From the NCBI GenBank assembly GCA_004802725.1, contig SGPM01000034.1, positions 1 to 64,000 on the forward strand: a stretch of 64,000 nucleotides of DNA, in the 5' to 3' direction. The position numbers and the translations under genes are program-made. Source of the stretch: Antrodiella citrinella. Lineage: Eukaryota; Basidiomycota; Agaricomycetes; Polyporales; Steccherinaceae. The notes below the pieces were generated by a model. That model ran no database searches. It worked only from the letters and a program-made list of their open reading frames with translations, and was not told the DNA's origin. How positions within the stretch are numbered: position 1 is the stretch's first letter; every line of letters starts with the position of its first letter. Of the stretch, positions 1 through 13,012 are shown in pieces.

Positions 1-1
1 T

Positions 2-46
2 CTTGTCGCAAAGTAGGATTCTAATAGACATGTGTTTTGATACAAA
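2..46 (+). repeat. left terminal inverted repeat
   Basis: Begins CTTGTCGCAAAGTAGGATTC and is mirrored at 1576-1621. Position 1 does not match its mate at 1622, which suggests the true end is at or next to position 2. Confidence 0.7.
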
Positions 47-215
47 TTTGATAGATTGTGATTGTTATGTCATAACAATTTTTTCTTATCGCGTGTACAG
101 ACAGATTTGAAACGAGTTCGACCTGTAGTGTCACACCCCATCACGCTCGGCCTAGTCCATGAGATCACACATCATGCATCAATAGTCTATTCTAACTCTG
201 GTGTGCAACACCTCT

Positions 216-1142
216 ATGTCAGTCGAGCCGCGCTCGACATCCACTGTCTCTACTCTTCCTGTCTCTACAAACCGCGACACACATCCATGTACTCCTCCTT
301 CAGATCACTCCCTAGCTGACCCACGCACACCAAATCACTCTGCTGCATCGGGACTCGGAACCAATGTCAGCGCAGGCATCCATAACAGCCCCGCATCTTT
401 GGCTGCATTCTCTACTCCCCGGCGCCGACGCACTCCGCAAGCATCGTGCCCTTGTCCGCGTCCGCGATCTTCAGTTTCAAGTGGCACTGAGTCTGATTCC
501 GGATCTGTACGTGCACCGACTCTGACTCCGCAGGCGAGACGTCCACAGATCTCCGAGCCACCATGGCCTCGTCTTGGAGGGAGAGTTGCTACGAAAAAAC
601 ACATCAGCACAACTGAGGAGATTTTCGGATATAAGCCCAGACCATGGCAGGTGAAAGCCGCTACGAAAATCCTCGAAGGACACGATACTTTCGTGATCGC
701 AGGCACTGGTGCAGGCAAATCCCTGGTATTTGCTATGCTCAGTATAGCAGCTGCATTGGTGGGGAGTCGTGGTGTCGTCTTTATAGTATGCCCGCTCAAA
801 CCTCTGCAGCTGGATCAGGTACGTGGATTTGCATCATGGTAGCTGATCAAGGAACTCACGTGCATAGTATAGGTCCGACGACTCAATGAAACTTCAGCGG
901 CGGCAGATACTGGTAGGATCTCGCCTTTGAGAGTTAATGCCCTAGCTGTAAATGAAGACAATAATGGCAATTCAGTTTTTGATGCTATCGAGAAAGGCGA
1001 AACTCGCCTGGTGTATGCTGCTCCCGAGAGCCTTCTCTGCAACCCTCGCTTCCAGCAAATGTACTGCAGCGAAGATTTTCGTCGGCACACTATAAGCTTC
1101 ATCATCGACGAACTGGATAGCTGCAGTAGATTCCTTCACTAA
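216..1142 (+). pseudogene. truncated RecQ-type DEAD/DEAH helicase
   Basis: From the ATG at 216 the frame gives a Ser/Pro/Thr-rich leader and then the start of a superfamily 2 helicase core. Motif I reads AGTGAGKS near residue 165. After a probable intron (819-872) the frame continues to 'YAAPESLL' and motif II-like 'IIDELD', then stops at 1140-1142. The ATP-binding half-domain is broken off just after motif II. Motifs III-VI, the RecQ C-terminal region and HRDC are all missing. The nearest relatives by pattern are RecQ-like helicases, which are often copied in basidiomycete repeats and subtelomeres. Because it ends abruptly against another gene fragment inside a TIR element, I read it as a captured, non-functional piece. 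Confidence 0.6.
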
Positions 1143-1409
1143 TATTTCGGCTGCTTTTGCTGTAACAACGCTGTTGAGTTTCGCTCTCGCACCCCCTACA
1201 GGGACAGAGTCGGATCACGCATCAAGTATACACTCCGGCCCAAAGGTGTTGCCCTCAATGTACCGCAAACTGGAGCCACCCTCGGATGAGCAAAAGAAAT
1301 CGACAAAGAAGTCGTTTGCGGAGCGCCAGCCTCATTCACGAATATAGTCGGTGACAGACCGAATGTCCTTCTTGGACGAAGAGGAGGGAGCTGGAGGATC
1401 GACGTCCAT
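1126..1409 (-). pseudogene. decayed ORF with two in-frame TGA codons
   Basis: From an ATG at 1409 one frame stays readable for about 95 codons (MDVDPPAP..., then FFVDFFCSSEGG and YIEGNTFGP) except for two TGA codons after residue 25 and after residue ~62. The remaining residues look like real protein, with low-complexity Ser followed by an aromatic-rich block. The stops may therefore be later mutations, for instance of Trp or Arg codons. I do not recognise the family. The style recalls repeat-associated ORFs of Agaricomycetes, but that is only an impression. It abuts the end of the helicase fragment. Confidence 0.35.
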
Positions 1410-1575
1410 ATTTGAATGCGTACGGTGCAGAGGAGAACATATATTACAGTAACTATTAACGCGACGCGACGCGTCAACGCGTTAGCGCTATGTGACTCAC
1501 GTGTGACCCGTTGAAGATTGATGTGACGAGGTCAACCACACCGTTCTTATCTCGGTAACAACCCGGAGTAATAAA

Positions 1576-1621
1576 TTTTCTATCAAAACACAAGTCTACT
1601 AGAATCCTACTTTGCGACAAG
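1576..1621 (-). repeat. right terminal inverted repeat
   Basis: Reverse complement of the left terminus with about three substitutions in 40 bases. It is followed at once by an 8-bp-stem hairpin (1619-1626 paired with 1639-1646) that overlaps its last bases. Confidence 0.7.
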
Positions 1622-1937
1622 CCCCTCTCACGTTCCTGAGGGGCTTGATCTGAGCCCATCGCGGTAGCTACAATGTACGGACAGCGGCGTTCGAATTTCT
1701 CTCTGCCGTCTGCTGCCGCGCCGCTTTGCCGTCGTCCCAATTTGGGGTTAGGATATCACTCGTGAGAATCATGTACAAGATCGAGGGATCTGACACCTCT
1801 TGGTCGCGATAACGGTATGTCGGGCACCCGGCTTCGAAGACATTCGGTGCAGCGTGGTATAAGATGAAGGAGAGAAGTACTAATCTGGGTGTACGATATC
1901 CTCCCCCAACACCTTTTCTTCCCTTCATACACTCAAG

Positions 1938-3134
1938 ATGCCTGCGTCTAAATCCGTCAAGCTCAACACTGGGGCTGAGATCCCCACTTTCGGTCTCGGT
2001 ATGTGGACGCATTTTTCGGAGTGATGTGCGCGTCGACTGACTGACTGACTGACTGATGTGCGTTTGTAGGAACATGGAAGTCCGGACCCAACGAAGTGAG
2101 CAAAGCCGTCGAGATCGCGTTGCAGAACGGATACCGTCACATCGACACCGCGACCGCCTACGGTGGGTCTGAGATTTGCAATTTGTCATTTCAGCGTATT
2201 GAATATACCTATGTATCACAGGTAACGAAGCCGAGGTTGGTGCGGGTCTCAAAGCCTCTGGTGTCCCACGAGAGGAGATCTTCCTGGTCACCAAGCTTGA
2301 CAACGGCGATCACAAGAACGTCCCTGAGGCTCTCGAGTACTCCCTCAAGACGTTGGATACGCCGTACATCGACCTTTGTACGTCCAACTCTGATGCATTG
2401 TCGTGTTTGGTTTCGTTTCTTATACTGTACATGTCGCAGGGTTGATGCACTGGCCCGCACCCAGAAAGGACGGCAAAGCGGACAAGTCACACAATTGGAT
2501 CGACACCTGGAAATCCATGGAAGCAGTGTTCAAGGCGCATCCCGAAAAAGTCAAGGCCATCGGCGTTTCCAACGTCTCCGTTGACTATCTTGAGCCATTG
2601 TTGAAGGAGGCGACTGTCATCCCCGCCGTCAACCAGATTGAGCTGCACCCGTGAGTTGCGATCTCACATTTCATTTTTTTTGTTCGTCGTTCTGATAGGC
2701 TTTTACAGGTCTTGCTTCCAGGAGGAGCTCGTGAACTTCTGCCGGTCAAAGGGCATCGTCGTGACCGCCTACTCCCCTCTCGGATCTGACGCATCGCCTC
2801 TTCTCACCAACCCCGTCGTTGAGGGCATCGCGAAGAAGTACAACGTCGCGCCCGCCAACATCCTGCTGTCCGTCCAGGCCAACCGTCCCGGTGTCACAGG
2901 TACGCAGCATTGCGCTCTTTCGTGATCATCTCAACTAACCTCGCGTGTACAGTATTGGGCAAATCCGTCACCCCTTCTCGCATCATCGCCAACAACAACA
3001 TCATTGACCTCACAGAGGAGGACATCAAGGAGCTCAGTGAGATCGAGAAAACGAGCCCCATGCGTGTGTGCAAGCCTTGGTGGACCGGCTGGGGAGACCT
3101 CGGTTTCGCTGACCTGAAGGGCACGTCCCCTTAG
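1938..3134 (+). CDS. aldo-keto reductase (Gcy1/Ypr1-like)
   Basis: Six exons: 1938-1998, 2070-2162, 2222-2377, 2440-2650, 2709-2899 and 2953-3134, giving 297 residues, a normal length for the AKR superfamily. The family signature is complete. GYRHIDTATAYGNE carries the catalytic Asp and Tyr (residues ~44-52), the Lys is in LVTKLD (~80), the His is in LMHWP (~108), GVSN follows at ~150, and the NADPH-binding segment near the end contains KSVTPSRI. The enzyme should reduce aldehydes or ketones with NADPH in the cytosol. The nearest yeast relatives by pattern are Gcy1/Ypr1 glycerol dehydrogenase-type reductases, but the substrate cannot be read from the sequence. Intron 1 contains a GACT microsatellite. 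The ATG is the first one in frame and lies just before the conserved N-terminal strand. Confidence 0.93.
2034..2056 (+). repeat. (GACT)n microsatellite
   Basis: Nearly six copies of GACT inside intron 1 of the aldo-keto reductase gene. Confidence 0.9.
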
Positions 3135-3643
3135 ATACTCCTACCCACGGGTAGTATCGCTCATCATTTATGTGGGATGTAACAGGGAAAAGCCGTTTAT
3201 GAAGTTATGTATCCTCATGCACTCATGCACGTAGACTATGTACCACCGATTTCAATCAAAGACATCAGGATGGGAAATGGCGGAAAGCTCCACGCGGGCT
3301 CATTGTCTTTGCAATAGGCAAAAACATTATTCCCCATCGACTAGTTTGAACAATCGACCTCACCATAATCACCGTCTCGACGTGACATACGAGTCACGTG
3401 GCGCGCTCTATTACTGCGACGAATGCGACTTTTTTCTCCGATCTCCGATGTTAACAATTCATTAGGTCGTGACAGTGAGAGGGTGGAAAATCATTTGCGA
3501 ACACATACATCGTACAATGTTATCACAGCTTTACAGTATGTACAGGTACTGTTGGGATACATCTGGCTCACGTCGACCACGCTGTGTCCGAGTCAAAGAA
3601 TATGGCGGGCCACGTCGGACTTAATCAGTCCATGCATGATGCA
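3135..3643. other. intergenic, no gene seen
   Basis: Gap between the convergent 3' ends of the reductase and hydrolase copy 1. Short ORFs only, with no codon-level sign of a gene. One CACGTG palindrome lies near 3397. Confidence 0.5.
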
Positions 3644-4914
3644 TTACAAGCTTGCAAACAATTTCGCAGTCGCTTCTGGCTTCCACCAATGCCACTGTAA
3701 CATTAACAGCTATAATGAGAGAGGTGGTATATCGACAAATACAGACGCTCACCATATGGTTCGCTCCTTCAAAATTATGCCATCTGAATCGCCTTCCCCT
3801 GCCGCCCTCAGCCTCGCGCTTCAAAATCATCTTCTTGAGCGCGTACATGCCGTATACCGTTTCGGACAGACTGCGCCACGCCACGACACACTCCACCGTG
3901 ACCTTCGGAAAATAAGCTTCCGCAAACTCTGCGTCGTATACGAATCTCTCCGTACATGCCTTGTAGATCTCCCTGTTCAGCAAGAGAATCGGCAAGGCAG
4001 ACCGTCGCAACGTCTCCAGCTCCGTGGCCGAAGCGAAGTCTCCAGCGTTGACCTCCTCGGGGACAGGTTCCCACGTGAGGGACTGGCAAAGCTCGCGCTG
4101 GGGGGGCAAGTCGTCGAGTTTGGTCGCTAGGAAGGCTTTGCGGGTGAGAGGCCCGTCGTTGTTGTGATGACCAACCAAACCAGGGAGAAAGAGGAGCGCC
4201 AGGCGTTCAGGCGGGAAATCAGGATCGCGAGTTGGGTTGTACAGTTCGTCTTGAGGTGGCATGGTAAGTCCAAGAGGGTGCGGCGCAGCATCTAGACAGA
4301 ACGAGTTCAGAACAGATNAAGAGAACCAGAGTCTATGATCTCCGAAGGCACACATACCATAAAGAATATGGGAGCGAAGGTATTTCTCGAGCACTTCTCG
4401 AGTACGCTGAGGAAAGAGGTCTGCGTATGCAAAGAATCCGACCCCCATCCCGTTTCCACCGGACCAGAAAACTAGGCTGACTCCTCCAGTGCGCTTTCCA
4501 TCCCCGTTCTCTTTCGGGGGAATCGGTTTCTCGTGCTCTATNAACCATTCGAGAAACCGTGCATATTCTAAGACCAGGTCTTTAAGNAAATGTTCCTGAT
4601 CCTCTTTGGAGGTGCTTCGTAACAACGTCAACTCATCCGCTGTGTATGGAGTGGATTCGCCGTTGTCCCGTGAATCCAGCAGGATCAAGCGAAGGTTGTT
4701 CTGCGCGGCGTATGGAATCATCGGTCCATATATACCTGCATAAACCNTATGAATTAGCGCAAGTTNTTGCATACAACCAAGCCTCTCACTCACCGCTATT
4801 GAAGTAGATGCCATGAGAGAGCACTAGGGTAGTGTANTCGGTGGACCCCNGTGGNGCACCGCTGTCTCGATAATGCAGGACAGTGCCCAGAGAATCGACC
4901 GGGGCTAAAGGCAT
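3644..4914 (-). CDS. alpha/beta hydrolase-like protein, copy 1
   Basis: Minus-strand exons 4914-4794, 4735-4358, 4291-3753 and 3694-3644, giving 362 residues. An N-terminal beta strand leads to HG (residues 34-35). Then come LLDSRDNGES, a candidate nucleophile elbow with Ser132 in FWSGGNG, and a late GANH with His345 in the place of the catalytic His. Expected length and order fit an alpha/beta hydrolase; the acid residue is not assigned and the substrate is unknown. The last exon adds an aromatic HWWKPE tail shared, as HWxxPE, by all copies in the window. Intron positions and phases (1, 1, 0) are the same in copies 2 and 4. Several n bases make about eight residues unknown. The start ATG opens the shared MPxAPVD N-terminus. 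A tRNA-Arg lies 317 bases upstream, pointing the same way. Confidence 0.85.
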
Positions 4915-5231
4915 GGCGACACAAGAGCGATTTGTTGAANGCTCGAGNCNAGCTGAGGCTTCCAAGTCGCTGCTTCGCGCCACAGATCAATTCAGGACGG
5001 TGCCGCGTGCTTCTCATAAGGTTCAGTAGAATCAAGAGTGCAGTGGCGAGTGGTCTNTTATCTCTCTTCTCCTGTCCGGACATAGAATTCAATCCTAGAG
5101 TCTTTCAGACGGGGTTCAGTGGTGCAGTTCGGTTGTGGGGAGATGCCAAGAANTAACATAACACCCCACTCAGCAACATGATAGACGCCTAGGAGGACCA
5201 ACGGTAAAAAGATTATACATCCCTCTNATTA

Positions 5232-5314
5232 TGACCACCGCAGGACTCGAACCTGCAACCTTTTGGTGCCGTCGGCGATCGAAGCCAAACGCGCTACCAT
5301 TGCGCCAGGTAGCC
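5232..5314 (-). tRNA. trnR-UCG: tRNA-Arg (anticodon UCG), copy 1
   Basis: An 83-base cloverleaf. The acceptor stem is GGCTACC with GGTGGTC (two G-U pairs), the D stem is GCGC/GCGC with GG in the loop, and the anticodon stem is TTTGG/CCAAA. The T arm is GCAGG-TTCGAGT-CCTGC. The anticodon loop is 18 bases, read as a normal 7-base loop plus an 11-base intron after position 37, which gives anticodon TCG (Arg, CGA codons). A run of five T (minus strand) lies about 20 bases downstream, suitable for RNA polymerase III termination. Copies 2 and 3 have the same sequence over all 83 bases. Confidence 0.92.
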
Positions 5315-5425
5315 ATATNAGAANNNTGTACNTTTTATATCTCGNCNTTCTACCATNTACCTACANGCCTGACCTCGAGTGCTGCAGCAACTTCAAGACA
5401 ACGGNCTTCCTAAGTTCCGTCCCAC

Positions 5426-6967
5426 ATGTCTGTGCTGCTAGAGACTTCTCTAGGTGATCTTGTCATCGACCTAGAGGTNGATGCATGTCCAGAGACATGC
5501 AGGAATTTCCTTAAATTATGCAAAGTGTACTACTACAACCTGAACGCATTCTTCAATGGTAAGTCGCGTCCACACCCAAGTCCTCACGAATCCACACTCA
5601 CAGTGTCTNAATATGCAGTCTCGAAGGACTTCCTAGCGCAAATCGGTGACCCATCCGCAACAGGAACTGGAGGCGAGTCAATCTGGTCTCTGATAAGCTC
5701 GCAGCAGGGCAAACAAGCACAACGCTACTTCAGNCCGGAATTCGTACCCCGTCTGAAGCACAGGGTAAAGGGCACGGTGTCCATGGCGGTGGCACCCGCT
5801 TTGGAAGATGGGACGAAAGGTGGATGTGGCAGTCAGTTCTTCATCACCCTCGGAGACAATATCGACTACCTGGACGGGAAACATGCTGTGTTTGGACACG
5901 TCGTTGAGGGGGACGACACGCTCGACAAATTGAATGATGTATTCACGGACCAGGAGGGGCGGCCGCTGAAGGATGTAAGGATACGGCATGTGGAGATTCT
6001 CGGTACGTCCATTCCCAGTCTGCTTCACGTCCTAGTATTGAAGTGAGATGGCGCAGACGACCCATTCGATGATCCTGAAGGTCTCGTCATCCCCGACTTG
6101 GTACCGACAAAACCACCTGATACATCAACTCGGATTGCCGAAGACGAGGATCCACTTGCTACACTACCTGAGGAGGAAGCCGAGGCAGAACGTCGTAAAC
6201 AAGCAGCGCGTGCATCTGCCCTGACGCTAGAGATGGTTGGGGACCTACCGTTCGCAAACGTTAGGCCTCCAGAGAACGTACTGTTCGTCTGCAAATTGAA
6301 TCCTGTGACCAGGGACGAAGATCTGGAACTGATATTCTCGCGCTTTGGGACGATTATGAGCTGCCAAGTGATACGAGACAAGCGGACGGGTGATTCGTTG
6401 CAGTACGCATTCATAGAGTTCGATAAGAGGGAGGACGCGGAACAGGTGTGTACGATAATCATTGCGGTTAGGGCATTTTAGCTCACCTGGTCGATAGGCA
6501 TACTTCAAGATGCAGAATGTTCTGGTGGATGATCGTCGGATATGGGTTGACTTGTATGTTGTGACTCATTCAATCTGTAGGGAGCACGCTGACACTTTCA
6601 CAGCTCCCAGTCAGTTGCGCGTCTCAACACTGGCGGTTGGTCCAACGATGTCAAAATGGGACCGCGTAGAGGTCAAGGCAAGGGCAAAAGCAGTGGCTTT
6701 GGTGGACGTGACGACCTGGAAGAAACACGGCGCTACCGGGAAGGTTCAAATCAGAGGCAGGGCTACGGTATGGTGTTCGACGTTCCGGACGAACGTCCCC
6801 ACAAGCGGCGGCGCAGTCGTTCACGGAGCAAGAGCCCTCGTCGTGAGCCCGGAGACCGGAGAAAGCGTTCCCGGTCTCCGAAGCGGCGGGATGACGACGA
6901 TGAACGCCATGAACCCAGAGACAGACAGAGGGAAAGAGATAGACACGGATATGACCGGCGACGATAG
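5426..6967 (+). CDS. PPIL4: PPIL4-type cyclophilin with RRM and RS tail
   Basis: Exons 5426-5558, 5619-6002, 6057-6445, 6498-6553 and 6604-6967 give 441 residues. Residues ~1-165 form a cyclophilin domain ([34 protein letters not shown]). Residues ~240-315 form an RNA-recognition motif with RNP2 LFVCKLNP and RNP1-like YAFIEFD. The tail is rich in Arg/Ser and Arg/Asp ([12 protein letters not shown]). This order is diagnostic of the PPIL4 family, nuclear proteins linked to splicing and transcription. The catalytic Arg of cyclophilin A (Arg55) is replaced by Asn, and the Trp that contacts cyclosporin by Tyr, so the isomerase is probably weak, as expected for this family. The start ATG directly opens the cyclophilin strand. 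Its 5' end is divergent from tRNA-Arg copy 1, 111 bases away. Confidence 0.93.
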
Positions 6968-7558
6968 GTCCGTCAGTCGTCTGCCTTTTCATCTGTTGAC
7001 ATCAGTTGTCTGAGCCACAATACGTGACCTTTTGTTCGTGAAGCGATGCTTCTCTCGCGTGCTTGCTCGTTCCAATCAGGAGTGCTGGCATATTTCCTTG
7101 TGTGAATGGTCGGCTACACATCTCCAGGGTAATGCCAACATGTGCTCTTGTTCTGTTGCTTGCACGCCCCCACATGCTGAAGAGGCCGTGTTCGGAAGAG
7201 GTGCCACTTAGCGCCCATGTTGTTTGAGGATGGCTCTGACTTGCTCTGACTCTGAGGCGATCTCGGGCGCATCCTACTGTTCGTACAATGCCATACTTGA
7301 CCATCCGTTTCCTGTGTTTCATGTTCTCTTCGAAGCTGATGTCTGTTCTGCTGTTCTGCTGCACGTATGGTTGTCCGGCTGCAGGTTTCTATCTGGTCCG
7401 CTGGAGGCTGCCATGCCCAAACTTGTCTGCTGGTGGCGTCATAGCACCAACTTCCGAATACTTGACCTGCGGGGCTGCGGCGAGACATAAAAGCAACGCA
7501 GCGATGCTTGACCTCCTTCATCTCATACCTTTTCCTTCATCCTAAGATACCCTTTAGC
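6968..7558. other. intergenic, no gene seen
   Basis: About 590 bases between two plus-strand genes. Overlapping short ORFs occur on both strands, none with a plausible start and domain. Presumably the PPIL4 3' UTR and the BTB gene promoter. Confidence 0.5.
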
Positions 7559-8398
7559 ATGTCAACAACATCCACTCTTTTCGATTTCGACGACGCAGAC
7601 ATCGTGCTGCGTTCTTGCTCTCCCGATGCCGTGGAGTTCCGCGTACACACTTGCATCCTCGCAGCCGCGTCTCCGTTCTTCAGACAAATGTTCACCCTGC
7701 CCCAAGCACCGCGGGAGGAGGATGACGAGGAGCCCCCAAACCCACTCATCGACGTCTCAGAACCAGCACACATAGTGGGCACGCTGTTGCAGTTCGTATA
7801 CCCCATAGTCGACCCATGGATAGAGACGCTGGACGAGCTCACCGACGTCCTGGGCGCTGCAGTCAAGTACGACATGATAGTGGCGACGGATACCCTTCGC
7901 AGGCTCCTCGTCGCACCGCGATTCGTGATGCTGTGGCCAACGCGCGTGTACGCCATCGCGTGTCGCTACGATCTCGAAGAGGAAGCCAAGGTCGCGTCGC
8001 GGTACACCCTGTCCGTGAACGTCCTGGACTGTCCGCTATCCGAGGACCTCAAGTACATCACCGCATACGCATACCACCGCCTACTGGACCTCCACCGCAC
8101 GCGCTCTAAAGCCGCACAGGAGCTGCTGCAGTCTCCGCCGCCAGAGAACGTGAAGTGCATGCTGTGCAATGGCACGCACTATGGCGTCTTGCTCGCGCCC
8201 CAGTGGTGGCAACATTTCCAGACGATGGCGACGGAGGAGCTTAGCATACGGCCTACGACGGACGTCATCTTTTCTATGCCGTTCTTGGCTCGGGTGGCGA
8301 CGGCGGGATGCGACCGGTGTGCGGGAAGCATATTGAACTCGCATGCGTTCTTGGAGGAGTTGAGGAAGAAAATTGACAATTTACCTGCCACCATTTGA
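7559..8398 (+). CDS. BTB/POZ domain protein
   Basis: A single exon of 279 residues. The N-terminal ~120 residues have the BTB/POZ pattern of fungal members: DADIVLRS, then FRVHTCILAAASPFFRQMF, an acidic linker, and a hydrophobic strand-helix ending LLQFVYP. The remainder is helical and includes two Cys pairs, CMLC near residue 202 and CDRC near residue 253, that could bind a metal. BTB domains mediate dimerisation and often Cullin-3 binding, and Agaricomycetes carry many lineage-specific copies. The partner and role are unknown. The ATG at 7559 was chosen over the upstream non-ATG extension because it lies just before the domain. Confidence 0.88.
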   Translation: MSTTSTLFDFDDADIVLRSCSPDAVEFRVHTCILAAASPFFRQMFTLPQAPREEDDEEPPNPLIDVSEPAHIVGTLLQFVYPIVDPWIETLDELTDVLGAAVKYDMIVATDTLRRLLVAPRFVMLWPTRVYAIACRYDLEEEAKVASRYTLSVNVLDCPLSEDLKYITAYAYHRLLDLHRTRSKAAQELLQSPPPENVKCMLCNGTHYGVLLAPQWWQHFQTMATEELSIRPTTDVIFSMPFLARVATAGCDRCAGSILNSHAFLEELRKKIDNLPATI

Positions 8399-8939
8399 TT
8401 ATACCCCCTGCCGTCATTATACGCTCTTTTTTCTGTCGGGATTTTCTCCACGATCTCACGATTTACGACCTCTGACGTCTTGACGCTATTTCTGGTTTGG
8501 ATCTTCTTGCATATCATCATCATCCGTTATAGTAGGATATCATACCCCCACTCCCATATCGCTATGCCACATTCCCTCCTTTTGCCTCGTTTGCAACTGG
8601 ACAACTCGTATTCTATTCCCTGCTTATTGACATTGTCTTTGACATTGTAGTTTAGACTGTACATACTGTATATTCCGTTGCTTGACGCGATGTATGACCA
8701 TTCACGTTCTCGGACATTGTACGATACGCCCGCAAGTCTCTGAATGAATTCCTTGCGCTGTCGTTTATGATTTCTATTCCAGTAAGATCTCTTTTCAAGA
8801 CTTTTGCACATGGAGCGCTGTGTGTGCCCTGGGATGGATATCGAAGCTTAGTAGATGATCCGACCGTCTCTTCCGTCTCCGTCCCTTCCAACTTCGCTCG
8901 CTCTCTTCGACCACAACCACCACTCCTACAATCCCAGAA
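8399..8939. other. intergenic, promoter region of PUT2
   Basis: About 540 bases, AT-richer than its neighbours, with no gene recognised. It is bounded downstream by a C/A-rich leader just before the dehydrogenase ATG. Confidence 0.5.
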
Positions 8940-11198
<2,259 letters not shown>

Positions 11199-11386
11199 AC
11201 GGTGCAGTGTGCAGTGGTGAGGTGAAAAGAAGGAAAGAAAGTATATCGAATTTGCTGTATCCATATGTTGTTTGAATGGTAGCCCAATGATATTGTGAAG
11301 TGCAAACTCCCAAGTAGTCAAGATGGCGGAGCGGAAGCACCTCCCTCGGCGCTCCGGCCGCGTACACGCCTTTCTCTCGAACTCTT

Positions 11387-13012
11387 ATGGTCGCTATCCG
11401 AGCATACGCACAAATACGATTTTCGAGACCTTTATCTCCATTACGCACCCATAATTCCAGATTCTATTCCGATGCACCAAGTTCTAAACCTAGCGACCAC
11501 CGAGCGAGTTCCAAGCTCTTCGCGGACGCCGCGCAGGAGGAGGAGTCTGCCGAGGACCTCAACGCAGCAGCCAACCGTGCCAACCGACTAGCACAGCTCG
11601 AGACTCGACATGAGAACTGGACAGGCGACGAGTCGATCCAAGATGCTGTATTGCGCATGCTGGTGGACAAGTACAAACCCTTGCGAGGCGGGACGATCAG
11701 GACGGCGGAGGAGAAGATGAAGCAGGCTCCTCCGAAGGTCACTGCTCACAGCACTGCGCCCTCAGTCGATTTTTCATCTATTAGTATGGAGGGTGACCCT
11801 CCACTAAGGACGCTCCCTTGGAATCCACAAACCCGACCTCAGGACATGGCGAACGTCCCACTTCTGCCTTCGATCGAAGGACACCAGCCGTGGCATACGA
11901 CGTTCCGCGTCCCGTCACATGCGACATCCAGTATCAAATACGGCCACATACCACCGCGGTCTTCTCGTCAGCCTACGCCGCTCTTGGCGATGGACGAGAA
12001 GACGTTGAGGAAAGAGCGGGAGACTCGGAAACGGACGGAGGCTGCTGGGAGGTTATCAGGCGCGAAGGAGGCGGTTTTGGACTATAAGTTGGGATTGACA
12101 GGGAGCAGTGCTAGTGCGGCGGTACGGAGGAGGCCTAACCCTGTTACGATGAAAGGGTGGGCTAGTTTGGTCGAGGATCGGATTGAGGTGAGTATGTTTG
12201 TGGTGCTGACAACGGCTTCGAGGTGAATGCTGATGGGCTAACTTGGGTGGATAGAAGGCCAGAAAGGCGGGCCAGTTTAAGACGTTGAAAGGGAGAGGAC
12301 AGCCCCTGGTGCACATGACGGATGAGAAGAACCCGTTTATTGCACGTGAAGAGTTCCTGATGAACCGTATNGTTCAGAGGAACGGAGCTGCGCCCCCCTG
12401 GGTTGAGATACAAGGAGGTAAATGCTGGTCTGATGCACTCGTGGACACACATTCCTCTGACCTTNAATCTGTGCACCGGCAGAACTCGAATCTACCGCCA
12501 ACGTGTTCCNTGAAGTCGTGAAGCAGTCATGGACGCGTCGGGCGATCCGCATGCTCACCATTACTCAACCCGCTGCCCTCCTTCCCAAGCTGACTCTGGC
12601 CGANGTCACTGCGCTCCGGGACGCAGAGTGGGANGCNCGAGAGCGCGCGTACCACGACACAGCGATCGAGGACCTGAACTCGCTCGTGCGCAAATACAAC
12701 GGCCTCGCCCCGTACGCCGTCCGACGGCCCTACTACGTGCGCACCGCTGAGTTGGAGAAGGCGTACCGCGATAGTGGAGACGAGATCCTGCGTGGAATCG
12801 CAGAGCGTATCAATGCACCCACTGGTGTCTCTGCTTTGGGCAGCACCATGTCGGGCTTCNACGATGCTGACGGAGAAGGTNGACAAGGTTCTNGTGGNTC
12901 TGATAGTCCGATAGAGGACACTCATGGATGGATCCCGTTGCGTCTGCGCGACTGGCTCCGCCGCTGGACATNGAGCCTGACAGGCAGGACACGGTCAGAT
13001 TCAAGAGTGTAG
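11387..13012 (+). CDS. DUF1992 (DNAJC28-type) mitochondrial protein
   Basis: Exons 11387-12187, 12255-12417 and 12483-13012 give 497 residues. The first ~30 residues are basic, hydroxylated and end in RFYSD, a typical mitochondrial targeting and cleavage pattern. The conserved core GWASLVEDRIEKARKAGQF plus KGRGQPL (~258-290) is the DUF1992 signature, and NPFIAREEFLMNRI is also typical. There is no J domain, so only the 'DnaJ homologue C28 conserved region' is shared. The exact function is unknown; the family is linked to mitochondrial or organelle maintenance. Several n bases, mainly in exon 3, leave about ten residues undefined, including a Gly/Ser stretch near the C-terminus where a small intron cannot be excluded. 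Confidence 0.85.

Larger units (their letters stand above)
2..1621. mobile_element. TIR-bounded element with captured gene fragments
   Basis: The first ~45 bases (about 2-46) and the reverse complement of about 1576-1621 match over some 40 bases. The first 22 are identical, followed by only scattered mismatches. This is a long terminal inverted repeat around a 1.62 kb unit. Inside are a plus-strand RecQ-like helicase fragment and a minus-strand decayed ORF, arranged tail to tail. No transposase is visible, so the element would be non-autonomous. The left end coincides with the window edge, so a target-site duplication cannot be tested, and the repeat could be nested in something larger. The inverted repeats are seen directly; the name 'mobile element' is inference. 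Confidence 0.65.

Noticed and set aside
335..799. 154-residue minus-strand ORF opposite the helicase fragment
   Set aside because: Antisense shadow of the helicase frame. Its composition mirrors that frame and no domain is visible.
1..1653. Helitron interpretation of the first element (starts TC, hairpin then CTGA)
   Set aside because: Long terminal inverted repeats, no Rep motif, and insertion flanks that cannot be tested. The TC at position 1 is simply the window edge.
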